Source: Ekhidna sp965267415 (GTDB lineage: Bacteria; Bacteroidota; Bacteroidia; Cytophagales; Cyclobacteriaceae). From it: a stretch of DNA of 64,000 nt. Position 1 is the first letter of the stretch, and each line of letters begins with the position of its first letter. The stretch is from contig OZ253955.1 of assembly GCA_965267415.1 (NCBI GenBank), positions 2,604,001 through 2,668,000 of the forward strand. The letters are read 5' to 3'. The position numbers and the translations under genes were made by a program. The notes below the pieces were generated by a model, which saw only the letters and a program-made list of their open reading frames with translations, had not been told where the DNA came from and did not search any database. This document shows positions 17,545-26,144 of this stretch, piece after piece.

Positions 17545-18861
17545 TTAAGAGTTGTTAACAACTGGTTCTCGTTTGCGCTTAAATGTTCGAATGATCAATC
17601 TGGTCCCTTTATCATACGTCAGGTAGCTCCAGACCCAGTTATTGAGTGTGATCAACTTATTTCTAAATCCGATCAGGTACATAATGTGAACAAACATCCA
17701 GATCAACCAGGCAAATAAACCTCCAAGATGAAGTCCTCCCGGTAAATCAACAACCGCTTTGTTTTTTCCGATGGTTGCCATTGTTCCTTTGTCAAGATAC
17801 TTGAATGGCTTCATCTCTTCGTTTTTCAAACTTCGCTTGAAATTCTTTGCAAGCCACCTACCTTGCTGCATAGCTACAGGTGCCAGCATAGGATGACCAT
17901 AGGGATACTCATCCGTTTGCATCATCGCGACATCTCCAATCGCAAAAACATTATCATAACCGTGTACCTTGTTGGTTTCATCAACCATGATCCTGCTTCG
18001 TTCCACGCTTTCGTCATCAATCCCATCTAATATCCTTCCCTGCACTCCTGCTGACCAGATTACTGTGGCGCTGGCAATTGAGCCTTCACTTAACTCCACG
18101 ACCTCTCCATCATATTCTTCCACTCGGGTATTCAGGTGAACTTCAATCCCCAATTTCTCCATGTATGCCAATGCTTTTCTGCCGGCTGTATCACTCATTC
18201 CATTCAAAAGGCGACCGGTACCTTCCACCAGGTGGATGTTCATCTTGGAAAAATCCAGGTCGGGATAATCCTTAGGAAGAATATGTTTTCTTAGTTCTGC
18301 TAGTGCTCCACTTACTTCGACCCCCGTCGGGCCTCCACCAACCACTACTACATTCATCATTTTGTCTAGTCTCGCCTGATCATCAGTCATCACCGCCTGC
18401 TCGAATGTTTGGAGCAAATGACTTCTCATATCCAGCGCGTGAACGATACGTTTTAGTGGTAAGACCTTTTGTCTGAAATCCTGCTTGCCGAAATAGTTAG
18501 TGGCAGAACCATTTGCAAATACCAAATAGTCGTACTTCAGATTGCCCACTTTCGTGATCACTTCATTTCGATCTGCATCCACTCCAAGGACCTTCACCAT
18601 CCTAAAGAAGTAGTTTGAATTTGCTTTGAAGGTACTTCTAAGTGGCCCTGCAATTGAGTCTGGCTCCAATCCGGCGGTAGCTACCTGGTACAAAAGCGGT
18701 TGAAAGGTATGGAAATTGTTCCGGTCTAATAAGACTACTTGAGCTCTGGCATTTTTCAAACCTTTGACCAGGTTCAGCCCGGCAAAGCCTCCTCCAATGA
18801 CTACAATTCTAGGAAGTTCCGAATCTGGAATAGAAAGTGTGAGGTGGGTCGGGATTGCCAT
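17545..18861 (-). CDS. type II NADH dehydrogenase (NDH-2)
   Basis: The 438-residue FAD/NAD(P)-dependent oxidoreductase has a GGGFAGLN FAD-binding motif near the N-terminus, the NDH-2 sequence NFHTFQPLLYQVATAGLEP, a second dinucleotide fold VVVGGGPTGVEVSG, and AIGDVA before the C-terminal membrane-anchoring region (GGLFAWLIWMFVHIMYLIGFRNK). It transfers electrons from NADH to the quinone pool without proton pumping. I chose the ATG at 18861; a TTG two codons upstream is also in frame. A 9-bp inverted repeat (18861-18869 / 18888-18896) spans the start region. The 3' end contains the palindrome AGTTGTTAACAACT. Confidence 0.93.
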   Translation of the reverse strand: MAIPTHLTLSIPDSELPRIVVIGGGFAGLNLVKGLKNARAQVVLLDRNNFHTFQPLLYQVATAGLEPDSIAGPLRSTFKANSNYFFRMVKVLGVDADRNEVITKVGNLKYDYLVFANGSATNYFGKQDFRQKVLPLKRIVHALDMRSHLLQTFEQAVMTDDQARLDKMMNVVVVGGGPTGVEVSGALAELRKHILPKDYPDLDFSKMNIHLVEGTGRLLNGMSDTAGRKALAYMEKLGIEVHLNTRVEEYDGEVVELSEGSIASATVIWSAGVQGRILDGIDDESVERSRIMVDETNKVHGYDNVFAIGDVAMMQTDEYPYGHPMLAPVAMQQGRWLAKNFKRSLKNEEMKPFKYLDKGTMATIGKNKAVVDLPGGLHLGGLFAWLIWMFVHIMYLIGFRNKLITLNNWVWSYLTYDKGTRLIIRTFKRKREPVVNNS

Positions 18862-18909
18862 GATCAATTATTTATTACGTAAACAAAAATTGATCAAACA
18901 AAATTCTGT

Positions 18910-19515
18910 TTAGTCCTTATTGACCTGAGAAAAAGCAAAGAAAATTTCAGTAGCGATCTGACGGGTTCGTTCATCATACACTTCGTCCTGATTTGGAAGG
19001 CCATCTGATTCCTTTGGATCATTGAAAAGCAACTTGATTCGTTTGCTAGCACCAAATACGACCGGGCATTCAGCATCTGCTTCCGAACAGGTCATAATCG
19101 CTGCGAAATCACTGGATGGATTGGCTGTATCATCGTATGCTTTCGAATAGCAAATGATCGGATCCATGTCAGCTCCAAAACTTACTTCGTATCTAGGATT
19201 TTTGCCCCCTGGCTTATTGATCTCAAATCCTGCCCGCCTCAATGCTTCGATTGCATTCGGGTGAAAAGCCGTTGCTTCTGTTCCTCCGGAGAAAGTTGCA
19301 ACAGGAACTCCATAATGAATGGATGCCACATGTGCCCAAATTTGAGAAATGTGACTTCTCCTTGAATTATGTGTGCAGATAAAATTCAGTTTAGGATTTT
19401 CAGATCCATCAATGTATTTAGCTAATTCACCAAGGATTTTTCTTCTATCGTCGGCAAGCGCTGAAAAAGATTCCTCTAGCGATGTGATGTATGATTGAAC
19501 TGCAGCGAAAAGCAT
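18910..19515 (-). CDS. low-molecular-weight phosphatase-fold arsenate reductase
   Basis: The 201-residue protein has the P-loop CTHNSRRS (Cys47...Arg53, CX5RS) of LMW tyrosine phosphatases and thioredoxin-linked arsenate reductases. A pair Cys143 and Cys150 (CSEADAEC, CX6C) sits at the place of the redox pair of thioredoxin-coupled ArsC, which argues for arsenate reduction rather than protein dephosphorylation. A helical N-terminal extension of about 40 residues precedes the fold. It is the last gene of an arsR-VOC-arsI-arsC-like operon. No Acr3 or ArsB efflux gene follows. Function is inferred from motif plus context. Confidence 0.85.
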   Translation of the reverse strand: MLFAAVQSYITSLEESFSALADDRRKILGELAKYIDGSENPKLNFICTHNSRRSHISQIWAHVASIHYGVPVATFSGGTEATAFHPNAIEALRRAGFEINKPGGKNPRYEVSFGADMDPIICYSKAYDDTANPSSDFAAIMTCSEADAECPVVFGASKRIKLLFNDPKESDGLPNQDEVYDERTRQIATEIFFAFSQVNKD

Positions 19516-19562
19516 AGAGGTAAAAATAAAAGGCCGAATTTGATTCGACCTTTAAGTTTCTG

Positions 19563-20033
19563 TTAACAACAAACTCCTTCAGATTCTGTCTTTTGAGAAG
19601 GTGAGCAGCAAGGTCCGTTTTCCAATGAATCTCTTCCGCCCATTTCACCAGTGTCTTCCAGGAAATGATAAACTTCCCATTCGTACCCATCCGGATCTTT
19701 AACCCAGAATTTATCCTGAATCGCATAGCAACATGCGGTTTCAATTTCTTCCAATTGAACGATCTTACTTCCCCTTGCCAGGTTCAACTTATCATTCAAC
19801 TCTTCTTTGGTTTTTACCTGGATGCCCAAATGTCCAAAATTTGACTTCACTCCCTTCTCATTTTCAATAAATGAAATGGTCAAAGCGGGCTCATCCAATT
19901 CGAATTTGGTGTAGCGATCCTCAACCTTAGCAGGTTCAGAATTGAAGAATTTGGTATAAAAATCAACTGTATCAGCAATGGACTTCACATTCAGTGAGAT
20001 ATGTGTTCTGGGAAATACGGTCTTCTGTTCCAT
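19563..20033 (-). CDS. arsI: ArsI-like C-As lyase (VOC/CadI family)
   Basis: The 156-residue glyoxalase-fold protein has candidate metal ligands His11, His68 and Glu120 (DPDGYEWEVYHF) and the vicinal pair Cys101-Cys102 in ETACCYAIQDKFW, matching the organoarsenical-binding pair of ArsI, the dioxygenase that cleaves the carbon-arsenic bond of trivalent methylarsenicals. The C-terminus is cysteine-rich (GPCCS..., GVCC), as in many CadI/ArsI proteins. It lies 12 bp downstream of another VOC gene in the ars operon. ArsI and CadI are close relatives; the ars context favours ArsI. Confidence 0.85.
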   Translation of the reverse strand: MEQKTVFPRTHISLNVKSIADTVDFYTKFFNSEPAKVEDRYTKFELDEPALTISFIENEKGVKSNFGHLGIQVKTKEELNDKLNLARGSKIVQLEEIETACCYAIQDKFWVKDPDGYEWEVYHFLEDTGEMGGRDSLENGPCCSPSQKTESEGVCC

Positions 20034-20045
20034 GATCTATTAAAA

Positions 20046-20417
20046 TTAAAGTTCTACATAGCATTTTTCAAATGAGAGGTTTTCATCAAAAACTCCGATA
20101 ATCCATTTGTATCCATCAGGATCAACCAATCCTAATGAATCTTCAAGCGTATCACAGATCTCCTTGAGTTTCTCCGCACCCATGAAGCGGTGCATTCTCT
20201 GGTGGATAAGTTTCAGTTCTTTATCCCCTTGAACCGGCCAGTGAAAAGGCCTACTGCTATCGGATGAAGGAATGCCTTCTTTGATGGCCAGACGAAAAGT
20301 CGGCTCTTGAAATTCAATGCCTGAGTGGTCCATTAAATCCGGCATACGGTCAAAGAGTGCCCGATAAAAAACCAGGCTGTTGTTGATGTTGGTGGTATGT
20401 ATTTTGTATTCATCCAT
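20046..20417 (-). CDS. divergent VOC (glyoxalase-fold) protein of the ars operon
   Basis: The 123-residue protein is a single glyoxalase-like module. The start (HTTNINNSLVFYRALF) and the LVDPDGYKWIIG segment fit the VOC fold, and His7 could be a metal ligand, but the Glu that normally follows DPDGYxW is replaced by Ile, so metal chemistry looks lost. It lies between arsR and arsI. A second arsR-type operator copy (20420-20435) sits three bases before its ATG. It may be a binding or partner subunit of ArsI; that is inference. Confidence 0.7.
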   Translation of the reverse strand: MDEYKIHTTNINNSLVFYRALFDRMPDLMDHSGIEFQEPTFRLAIKEGIPSSDSSRPFHWPVQGDKELKLIHQRMHRFMGAEKLKEICDTLEDSLGLVDPDGYKWIIGVFDENLSFEKCYVEL

Positions 20418-20419
20418 TC

Positions 20420-20435
20420 ATTGCAATTTTACGAT
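20420..20435 (-). promoter_or_regulatory. second, imperfect ArsR operator copy
   Basis: ATTGCAATTTTACGAT matches 13 of 16 positions of the perfect palindrome in front of arsR (20785-20800) and likewise abuts a start codon. It suggests internal control inside the operon. Confidence 0.55.
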
Positions 20436-20454
20436 GAATTCTTTCAAATTTTTT

Positions 20455-20784
20455 TCAACATGCTTTGCCGCTCACTTTGAGCTGCTGAAGCAAACTGTTC
20501 ATACGTTCCTCCACTTTGTTCCACATCTTAGAATTGATGCAATAACACATGGACGTTCCCTCCACTGTGCCAAGGATTAACCCGATAGATTTCAATTCTT
20601 TTAAGTGCTGAGAGATCGTTGCCTGGGCCAGGCCTAACTCCTGTACCAAATCACTGTTGATGCATTGATCGGTTTTAAGTAAGTGCTCCAGGATCGCAAT
20701 CCTCGCTGGGTGTGCAAATGCTTTGGCAAACAATGCCAATTCATTCTGCTCTTCCGTAAACAAGTCTACTTTTGTCACTCCCAT
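20455..20784 (-). CDS. arsR: ArsR/SmtB-family transcriptional repressor
   Basis: The 109-residue winged-helix protein has FAHPARIAILEHLL, QELGLAQATISQHLKELKSIGLI (recognition helix) and a wing ending in SMCYCINSK. The classical alpha-3 ELCVCD metal site is absent; cysteines occur instead in DQCIN, in CYC and at the C-terminus (KAC), so the arsenite site must differ. It is the first gene of the arsenic operon, with a perfect 16-bp palindrome immediately upstream of its ATG as the presumed operator, so it should be autoregulated. Confidence 0.92.
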   Translation of the reverse strand: MGVTKVDLFTEEQNELALFAKAFAHPARIAILEHLLKTDQCINSDLVQELGLAQATISQHLKELKSIGLILGTVEGTSMCYCINSKMWNKVEERMNSLLQQLKVSGKAC

Positions 20785-20800
20785 ATCGTAATATTACGAT
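20785..20800. promoter_or_regulatory. ArsR operator, perfect palindrome
   Basis: ATCGTAATATTACGAT is a perfect 16-bp palindrome directly abutting the arsR ATG. A related copy stands in front of the second gene of the operon. Confidence 0.8.
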
Positions 20801-20838
20801 GAAAGAGAATAAAAGGTTCAGCTTTATTGTGATTTCTT

Positions 20839-21591
20839 TCAGAATGTTAGCTCGACAGACTTTCCAATCGGCAAGATCCTACCTTTCACTTCTACATTAT
20901 CCGCAGTGTAGGATTCCACCCAGTTTTTATTGACAATGAACGACTTATGGATACGATGAAAGGTGCTTGGCAAGCCTGCTTCAACCTCTTTCAATGAATT
21001 ATAACTGATAAGTGGTTTGCGGTTTTCGAAATAGTAAGTCACATAGTTTCCCAATCCTTCGATGTAAATGATCTCCGAAGGGTTGATCCGATAGATACGT
21101 TTCTCAGATCTGATCTCAATCAGCTCTCCTTCGTTACGTAGATTTTTCTCATACTCGATTCTCCAATGCTGATACATTTTAATGGCTGAGAGTAGAAGAA
21201 CTGTTGAGTTTACCAGGATCATTGCTCGGATAATTCCTTCTATTTCCCATAATGAGATCACCTGGTCTGCAAAGAATAGCTCATAGAAAAAGTAAATGAA
21301 GACCCTTTGCAGAACCCCAGCCAACAATAATGTCAGGATCAAATAGCCTACAAACTTTGTCAATTGATCTCTCAACAAAAGCCTCGGGATCAAATAGTAC
21401 ATTGTCACATATGCAGCAGAAATCCGGATTGGTAAAAGGACAAATTCCAAACCAAAGGAAGCGTAATAGTTTCCATCCTTGGCCCATACCAAGCTGAACG
21501 TGACATAATAGACCATCCAGAAAACGATATGAGTAAAGATCCTTGAGTTAAAAAGGTACAAATTCTTATTGATGATCGAATTGCTTGTCAT
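20839..21591 (-). CDS. membrane-anchored LytTR transcriptional regulator
   Basis: The 250-residue protein has four hydrophobic segments in the first 145 residues (IFTHIVFWMVYYVTFSLVW, LEFVLLPIRISAAYVTMYYLI, FVGYLILTLLLAGVL, IIRAMILVNSTVLLLSAI) and a C-terminal LytTR DNA-binding domain (about 155-250, IIYIEGLGNYVTYYF, FHRIHKSFIVNKNWVE). It has no receiver domain, so it is a one-component membrane regulator. It lies 54 bp upstream of arsR on the same strand, but arsR has its own operator. Divergent from the PDZ-hydrolase gene, a likely target by position. Confidence 0.88.
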   Translation of the reverse strand: MTSNSIINKNLYLFNSRIFTHIVFWMVYYVTFSLVWAKDGNYYASFGLEFVLLPIRISAAYVTMYYLIPRLLLRDQLTKFVGYLILTLLLAGVLQRVFIYFFYELFFADQVISLWEIEGIIRAMILVNSTVLLLSAIKMYQHWRIEYEKNLRNEGELIEIRSEKRIYRINPSEIIYIEGLGNYVTYYFENRKPLISYNSLKEVEAGLPSTFHRIHKSFIVNKNWVESYTADNVEVKGRILPIGKSVELTF

Positions 21592-21690
21592 GGGTAAATC
21601 CTTCTACGCATAATAATCTCCAGCAGTCACATAAATTCCTGAATTGCTGTATTGGTGCAAGCTAGTTTCAGGTCAAAAAAACAAAAACTC

Positions 21691-22989
21691 ATGAAAAATC
21701 TTACAGTCATTTTGATCTTCATTGCTAGTCTGGCATCAGGACAGGAATTGAAAAGAAGAGCTTCCTGGGAGGCATCCATATCCTATTCAGGATCGTATGG
21801 AGCAAAAGTCTCAGAAGTTCAAAAGAATAGTCCATTGGACCGGGCTGGAATCCGGGTGGATGACCTTATCCTGAAAGTTGGAGATAAACTGGTTATGTCC
21901 GGTGAACTGTGGACCAGCATCACCTATGGGATTCGAGCCAATGAACCAACCAAATTATTGATTCGAAGAGGAAACGAAACATTCACAAGAGACATAAGAC
22001 TCAATGAACTTGGACAAGAAACACATAGCGATCATGACATCCTGTATGAGCAAGTGACCAGTGATGCAGGACTTACTCAGCGAACCATTATCACTAAGCC
22101 TAAGAATAGTTCCGGAAGGTTACCCGCCGTTTTACTTCTTCAAGGATTGAGTTGTTCCACGATTGAGAACCATCCCGGACGAATGAATAACTGGGTACGA
22201 ATGATCAATAGCGTAGTGGAAAACACTGGGATGGTAGTGATGCGAATTGAGAAGCCTGGTGTTGGAGATAGCGAAGGGGATTGTGCATCTACAGATTTTC
22301 TCACAGAGCTGGAAGGTTATCGGGCAGCTGCGAGAGCCTTGAAAGCAAAGGAATACGTGGATCCAAACAAAATCATTGTTTACGGCTCCAGTATGGGGAG
22401 TGCACTAGCTCCTCTAATTGCAAACGAGTTTGGATTTGCAGGAGTGATCTCAGACGGGACATTCTTTAAGACATGGTTCGAGCACATGCTGGAGATCGAG
22501 CGCAGAATTCTTAGAATGAAGGGTAATGATCAGAGCTCCATTGTCAAGCTTATGAACGAAGCTTATATCCCTCTTTATTATGGAATGCTAATCCAAAAGA
22601 AATCTTACAAAGAAGTGATTGAGGAATTTCCGGCAATCAAAAGTTTGAATTATCACTCCCCTGAACACATGTATGGAAGGCCCATGGTTTATTACCAACA
22701 ACTTCAAGACTTTGACCTGGCTGGAGAATGGGAGAAAATAAAGGTGCCGGTAAGGATCCTTTATGGAATGAATGACTGGATCATGTCTGAATTTGACAAT
22801 GATATGATCATTCAGGTACTGGAAAAAGCGGGTCATGAAGATCATCAGTTAGTCAAATATCCTGGGCTTGATCATTGGAACACGCTTCATGAAAGCCCAG
22901 ATAACTCATTCAATGGAGTGCCAGGGAAATGGGATCCGAAAATGCAGGAATTAGTTGTCAACTGGGCAAAAGAGCTGGTTGGTATGTAG
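21691..22989 (+). CDS. secreted PDZ-alpha/beta hydrolase fusion
   Basis: The 432-residue product has a signal peptide (about 1-18), a PDZ domain (about 36-105; KNSPLDRAGIRVDDLILKVGD is the typical second half) and an alpha/beta hydrolase domain (about 115-432). A complete catalytic triad is visible: Ser234 in GSSMG, Asp362 in YGMNDW and His395 in GLDHWN. It is probably a periplasmic or outer-membrane-facing esterase or peptidase with a peptide-binding module; the substrate is unknown. I chose the ATG at 21691 because it begins the signal peptide; in-frame TTG and GTG codons lie 39 and 36 nt upstream. Confidence 0.87.
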   Translation: MKNLTVILIFIASLASGQELKRRASWEASISYSGSYGAKVSEVQKNSPLDRAGIRVDDLILKVGDKLVMSGELWTSITYGIRANEPTKLLIRRGNETFTRDIRLNELGQETHSDHDILYEQVTSDAGLTQRTIITKPKNSSGRLPAVLLLQGLSCSTIENHPGRMNNWVRMINSVVENTGMVVMRIEKPGVGDSEGDCASTDFLTELEGYRAAARALKAKEYVDPNKIIVYGSSMGSALAPLIANEFGFAGVISDGTFFKTWFEHMLEIERRILRMKGNDQSSIVKLMNEAYIPLYYGMLIQKKSYKEVIEEFPAIKSLNYHSPEHMYGRPMVYYQQLQDFDLAGEWEKIKVPVRILYGMNDWIMSEFDNDMIIQVLEKAGHEDHQLVKYPGLDHWNTLHESPDNSFNGVPGKWDPKMQELVVNWAKELVGM

Positions 22990-23057
22990 CTGAGATCTAG
23001 TGGGTTACTTTTTGATCAAAAATTCATTAACTTGAAAGTACCACTAATAAATTCGCT

Positions 23058-23492
23058 ATGTATTTGAGAAAAATTACCACCCTTTTTCTCTCCATAATCC
23101 TATTTGGTTGTGGGGACGATGATAATGCTGGTTTGACTACCCGCTCGATAATTGGAACCTGGGAAGTAACTCCGGAATTTGTTCCATGCAATGATCAATA
23201 CACATTCAACGAGGACGGCACATTCACATCCACCAGTAATGAGCAGATCACCTCCGGCAGATATGTATTTGATGAAACAATTTCTTCCGGTGTTACACAT
23301 CTTTTGACCATAGGTATTGAAGCTGATAACGGTGAAACAGATTGCAATGGAGCTGCTGAAGATAATTCCGGTCAGTCCATCTTTTTCAACCTGGAATTTA
23401 GTTCGGATACTGAAGCCTCGGCTGTCGTCAGAGAATTGGGCATACATGCGGGGACAGGTCAGGAAGTTTTCACCTGGCGAAAAATAGGATAG
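23058..23492 (+). CDS. lipocalin-like lipoprotein
   Basis: The 144-residue product has a signal peptide with lipobox LFGC (Cys18) followed by GDDDN, a surface-export-type acidic signal. The rest (SIIGTWEVTPEF...YTFNEDGTFTSTSNEQITSGRYVFDE...TWRKIG) has the GTW start and strand pattern of lipocalin-like domains common in Bacteroidota lipoproteins. Ligand and role are unknown. It is followed by a palindromic terminator at 23497-23522 shared with the convergent permease gene. Confidence 0.78.
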   Translation: MYLRKITTLFLSIILFGCGDDDNAGLTTRSIIGTWEVTPEFVPCNDQYTFNEDGTFTSTSNEQITSGRYVFDETISSGVTHLLTIGIEADNGETDCNGAAEDNSGQSIFFNLEFSSDTEASAVVRELGIHAGTGQEVFTWRKIG

Positions 23493-23496
23493 GATA

Positions 23497-23522
23497 CAAA
23501 CCCTGATGATCATCAGGGTTTG
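23497..23522. terminator. palindromic bidirectional terminator
   Basis: A perfect 26-bp palindrome (half-site CAAACCCTGATGA) lies between the stops of two convergent genes. No strong U-run follows on either strand, so the termination efficiency is uncertain. Confidence 0.65.
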
Positions 23523-23531
23523 CTTTACTGT

Positions 23532-26144
23532 TTATTCGTCCTTTAGTACATGGACCGGATTAGCTGAGGCAGCCTTGCTTGTGTGAAATACAATCGTTAG
23601 CATGCTCACAAACACTATCATCAAGAAGGTTATCAGAAAAGGTTCAGCACCAATGGTGATTCTGTATGAGAATTCACCCAGCCACTTATTCATGAGCAAG
23701 TATGCAAAAGGTGTGGCAATTAAAAGCCCCAATAGTACCAATCTGACAAACCTGGAGGATAACATCACAATTACCCTCAATACTGAAGCGCCAAGTACTT
23801 TTCGAATCCCAATTTCTTTAGCCTTTTGATTAACAATGAGCGTACTCAGTCCAAGTAGGCCAAGGCATGCTATCAAAATCGCTATGAATGTCACAAAATT
23901 GAAGAGTCGCGCGAATCGATAGTCGGCCTCATGCAGATCCAGGTAACTATCCTCAATGAAAAAACTGAAATACGCCTTTCCTTGATTAAGATTCTTCCAG
24001 TGCCCTTCTATGCGCTCAAGGAATCTGGGTAATTCTGCGGTTTGATACTTAATTGAAATGAAGTCAGTTCCCCACCATGACCATTTATCACTAATGTTCC
24101 TGAACATGATCATCGGGGGGATCTTTTCGTGTAAGGATTCAAGGTGATAATCCTTAAAGACTCCAATCACATCACCAACGATTTTTTCTTCACGATCAAA
24201 GAATATCTTCTTACCAAGTGAATTTTCTTTTGTTTCAAACCCAAATGCTGCAACTGCGCTTTCATTGATCAGGAATTCCCACTGACTAGATGATTCTTTA
24301 AGGTGATCCCTTCCTGCAAGAAGTTCTATGTTGTACGTCTCCAGAAAGTCCTCATCAATGACACAGCTTTGAGCTTCAACTGTCAGGCCTCCTTCTACTT
24401 CAAAACCTCTTCCATCGTAGTTCATTATGTTGACAGGGAGACGTTGAGAGATGCCCACACTTCTTACTTCCGGCATTTCATGTAGTTGTTGTATAAGAAC
24501 TTTCACATTGGCACTATACGGGACAACCAAAACATTCTCCTTATCGATTCCGAGCGGCTTATTCACGATGTACTGCTGTTGCTGGCGGATGACCAGAATA
24601 CCGACCACCAAAATCGCTGAAACAAAAAACTGAAATACAACGAATGCATTTCTAAGTCCCGTTCTTTCACTGACCTTATCAATCGATCGCTTTATGACCA
24701 GGTTCCCTTTCGCATTGGCCAGGGCAAAAGCAGGGTACAAGCCGCTAACGAGCAGTGTGATTAGTAATGCAAGGGAGACGTAATACAAGACCTGAAGATC
24801 AATCAGGTTAGAAAAGGCAATCTGTTTGCCAGACACCTCATTGTAAACCGGTAAGGCAAGAACTACTAAAGCAAGCGCTCCTATTAAAGCAAGTGTAATT
24901 ACAAGTATAGATTCGGTTAAAAATTGATTAACTAACTGTGCTTTTTGAGCTCCTGCGATTCTTCGTATTCCGACTTCCTTTAGCCTGGTCAGTGAATTAG
25001 CCAAAGTCAGGTTGACAAAGTTGAAGGAGGCAATAAGCAAAATGCTGAAACCAATTATCGACAATAAATAGAGTGAGTCAAGATTGCCGAGCGGCTTCAT
25101 GTTTCGATCCGCCTCTGAATGCATGTAGATCTCACTCATTGGTTCAAGATCAAATCCGAATCCGGGAGTTTCTTCAACCCTATATGAGACATGTTTTTTT
25201 GCAAAATCGGGGAATCCAGCTTTGATCTGATCCGGAGAAACACCGTCCTTTAATGTTACATAGGTCCAGATAGGTTTAAATGAACCCCAGTGAGTTTGTT
25301 GTTTTACAGAATTGAAGGATGCAAGAAAATCAAACTTGAAATGAGTATTGTGAGGCAGATCTTCGATTAAGCCGGTAACCAAAAGGTTCAAATCTCCACG
25401 GCCACCATTGTATTCCATGGTTTTTCCCATCGGATTTTCATCACCAAAATATTTCTTGGCCATGCTTCGTGTCAGGATAACGGAATTCGGTTGTATGAGT
25501 GCCGTTGCAGGATTCCCTTCAGTTAGAGAAAATGAAATAACCTCAAAGAAGTCTTCATCAGCCCACACGAAACGTTCTTCCATAAAGACATTTTCCTTCA
25601 CCTGAAGAGTAGGCTGATAATCCTCCCACAATCTTACATACCGATCTATCCCCGCAAAGTCTTCCTTCAAAGCCGGTCCAAGGGGGAGTGGGCCTCCGGC
25701 ATCATACTGGGTGTCCTCACCGGGACGATAATTAAGCACCCGGTAGATTTGATCACCGTTATCCAAGAATGAGTCATACGATAATTCGTCATTTATGTGG
25801 AAGAATATTATGATAAAACATGCAAGTCCTAGTGACAGCCCCGCTATGTTGATGGTAGAAATGAGTTTGTTCTTCCAGAAATTCCGACTTGCGATCTTTA
25901 AGTAAATAGTCCACATGGCAGTTTGATTTTGAGTTAGTGTATTAATTGATTTTTTTCTGAGAAAGTACAGTCTAAAATGACTCATGGCATCCGCCCAATA
26001 CATTCTGGTAGCAGTGCTTCGACCGAATTTCCGTAGGTTGAATTCATAGAGTTCTTCCAGGTCACCTTCAACTTCCTCTAGGAATCTGTGGTCACAAAAC
26101 AGGTGAAGTAGCCTTAATGGAAATTTGGGAGGAATAGGCTTCAC
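23532..26144 (-). CDS. MacB/FtsX-type ABC transporter permease with N-terminal prefix domain
   Basis: The 870-residue protein has a short N-terminal permease-prefix domain (PPKFPLRLLHLFCDHRFLEEVEGDLEELYE, about residues 4-34, split in two parts by charge), then two FtsX-like halves with periplasmic MacB-PCD regions; the first TM is near IASRNFWKNKL and the C-terminal set includes KAKEIGIRKVLGAS. It exports or signals about an unknown substrate; no ATPase gene is adjacent. I chose the GTG at 26144: GTGA overlaps the stop of the upstream PadR gene by 4 nt and gives the short N-terminus usual in the family. The ATG at 26192 would overlap padR by 52 nt. Confidence 0.88.
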   Translation of the reverse strand: MKPIPPKFPLRLLHLFCDHRFLEEVEGDLEELYEFNLRKFGRSTATRMYWADAMSHFRLYFLRKKSINTLTQNQTAMWTIYLKIASRNFWKNKLISTINIAGLSLGLACFIIIFFHINDELSYDSFLDNGDQIYRVLNYRPGEDTQYDAGGPLPLGPALKEDFAGIDRYVRLWEDYQPTLQVKENVFMEERFVWADEDFFEVISFSLTEGNPATALIQPNSVILTRSMAKKYFGDENPMGKTMEYNGGRGDLNLLVTGLIEDLPHNTHFKFDFLASFNSVKQQTHWGSFKPIWTYVTLKDGVSPDQIKAGFPDFAKKHVSYRVEETPGFGFDLEPMSEIYMHSEADRNMKPLGNLDSLYLLSIIGFSILLIASFNFVNLTLANSLTRLKEVGIRRIAGAQKAQLVNQFLTESILVITLALIGALALVVLALPVYNEVSGKQIAFSNLIDLQVLYYVSLALLITLLVSGLYPAFALANAKGNLVIKRSIDKVSERTGLRNAFVVFQFFVSAILVVGILVIRQQQQYIVNKPLGIDKENVLVVPYSANVKVLIQQLHEMPEVRSVGISQRLPVNIMNYDGRGFEVEGGLTVEAQSCVIDEDFLETYNIELLAGRDHLKESSSQWEFLINESAVAAFGFETKENSLGKKIFFDREEKIVGDVIGVFKDYHLESLHEKIPPMIMFRNISDKWSWWGTDFISIKYQTAELPRFLERIEGHWKNLNQGKAYFSFFIEDSYLDLHEADYRFARLFNFVTFIAILIACLGLLGLSTLIVNQKAKEIGIRKVLGASVLRVIVMLSSRFVRLVLLGLLIATPFAYLLMNKWLGEFSYRITIGAEPFLITFLMIVFVSMLTIVFHTSKAASANPVHVLKDE

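Noticed and set aside
17549..17562. Palindrome AGTTGTTAACAACT at the 3' end of the NADH dehydrogenase gene
   Set aside because: It is coding (VVNNS and stop) and has no T-run; probably incidental.
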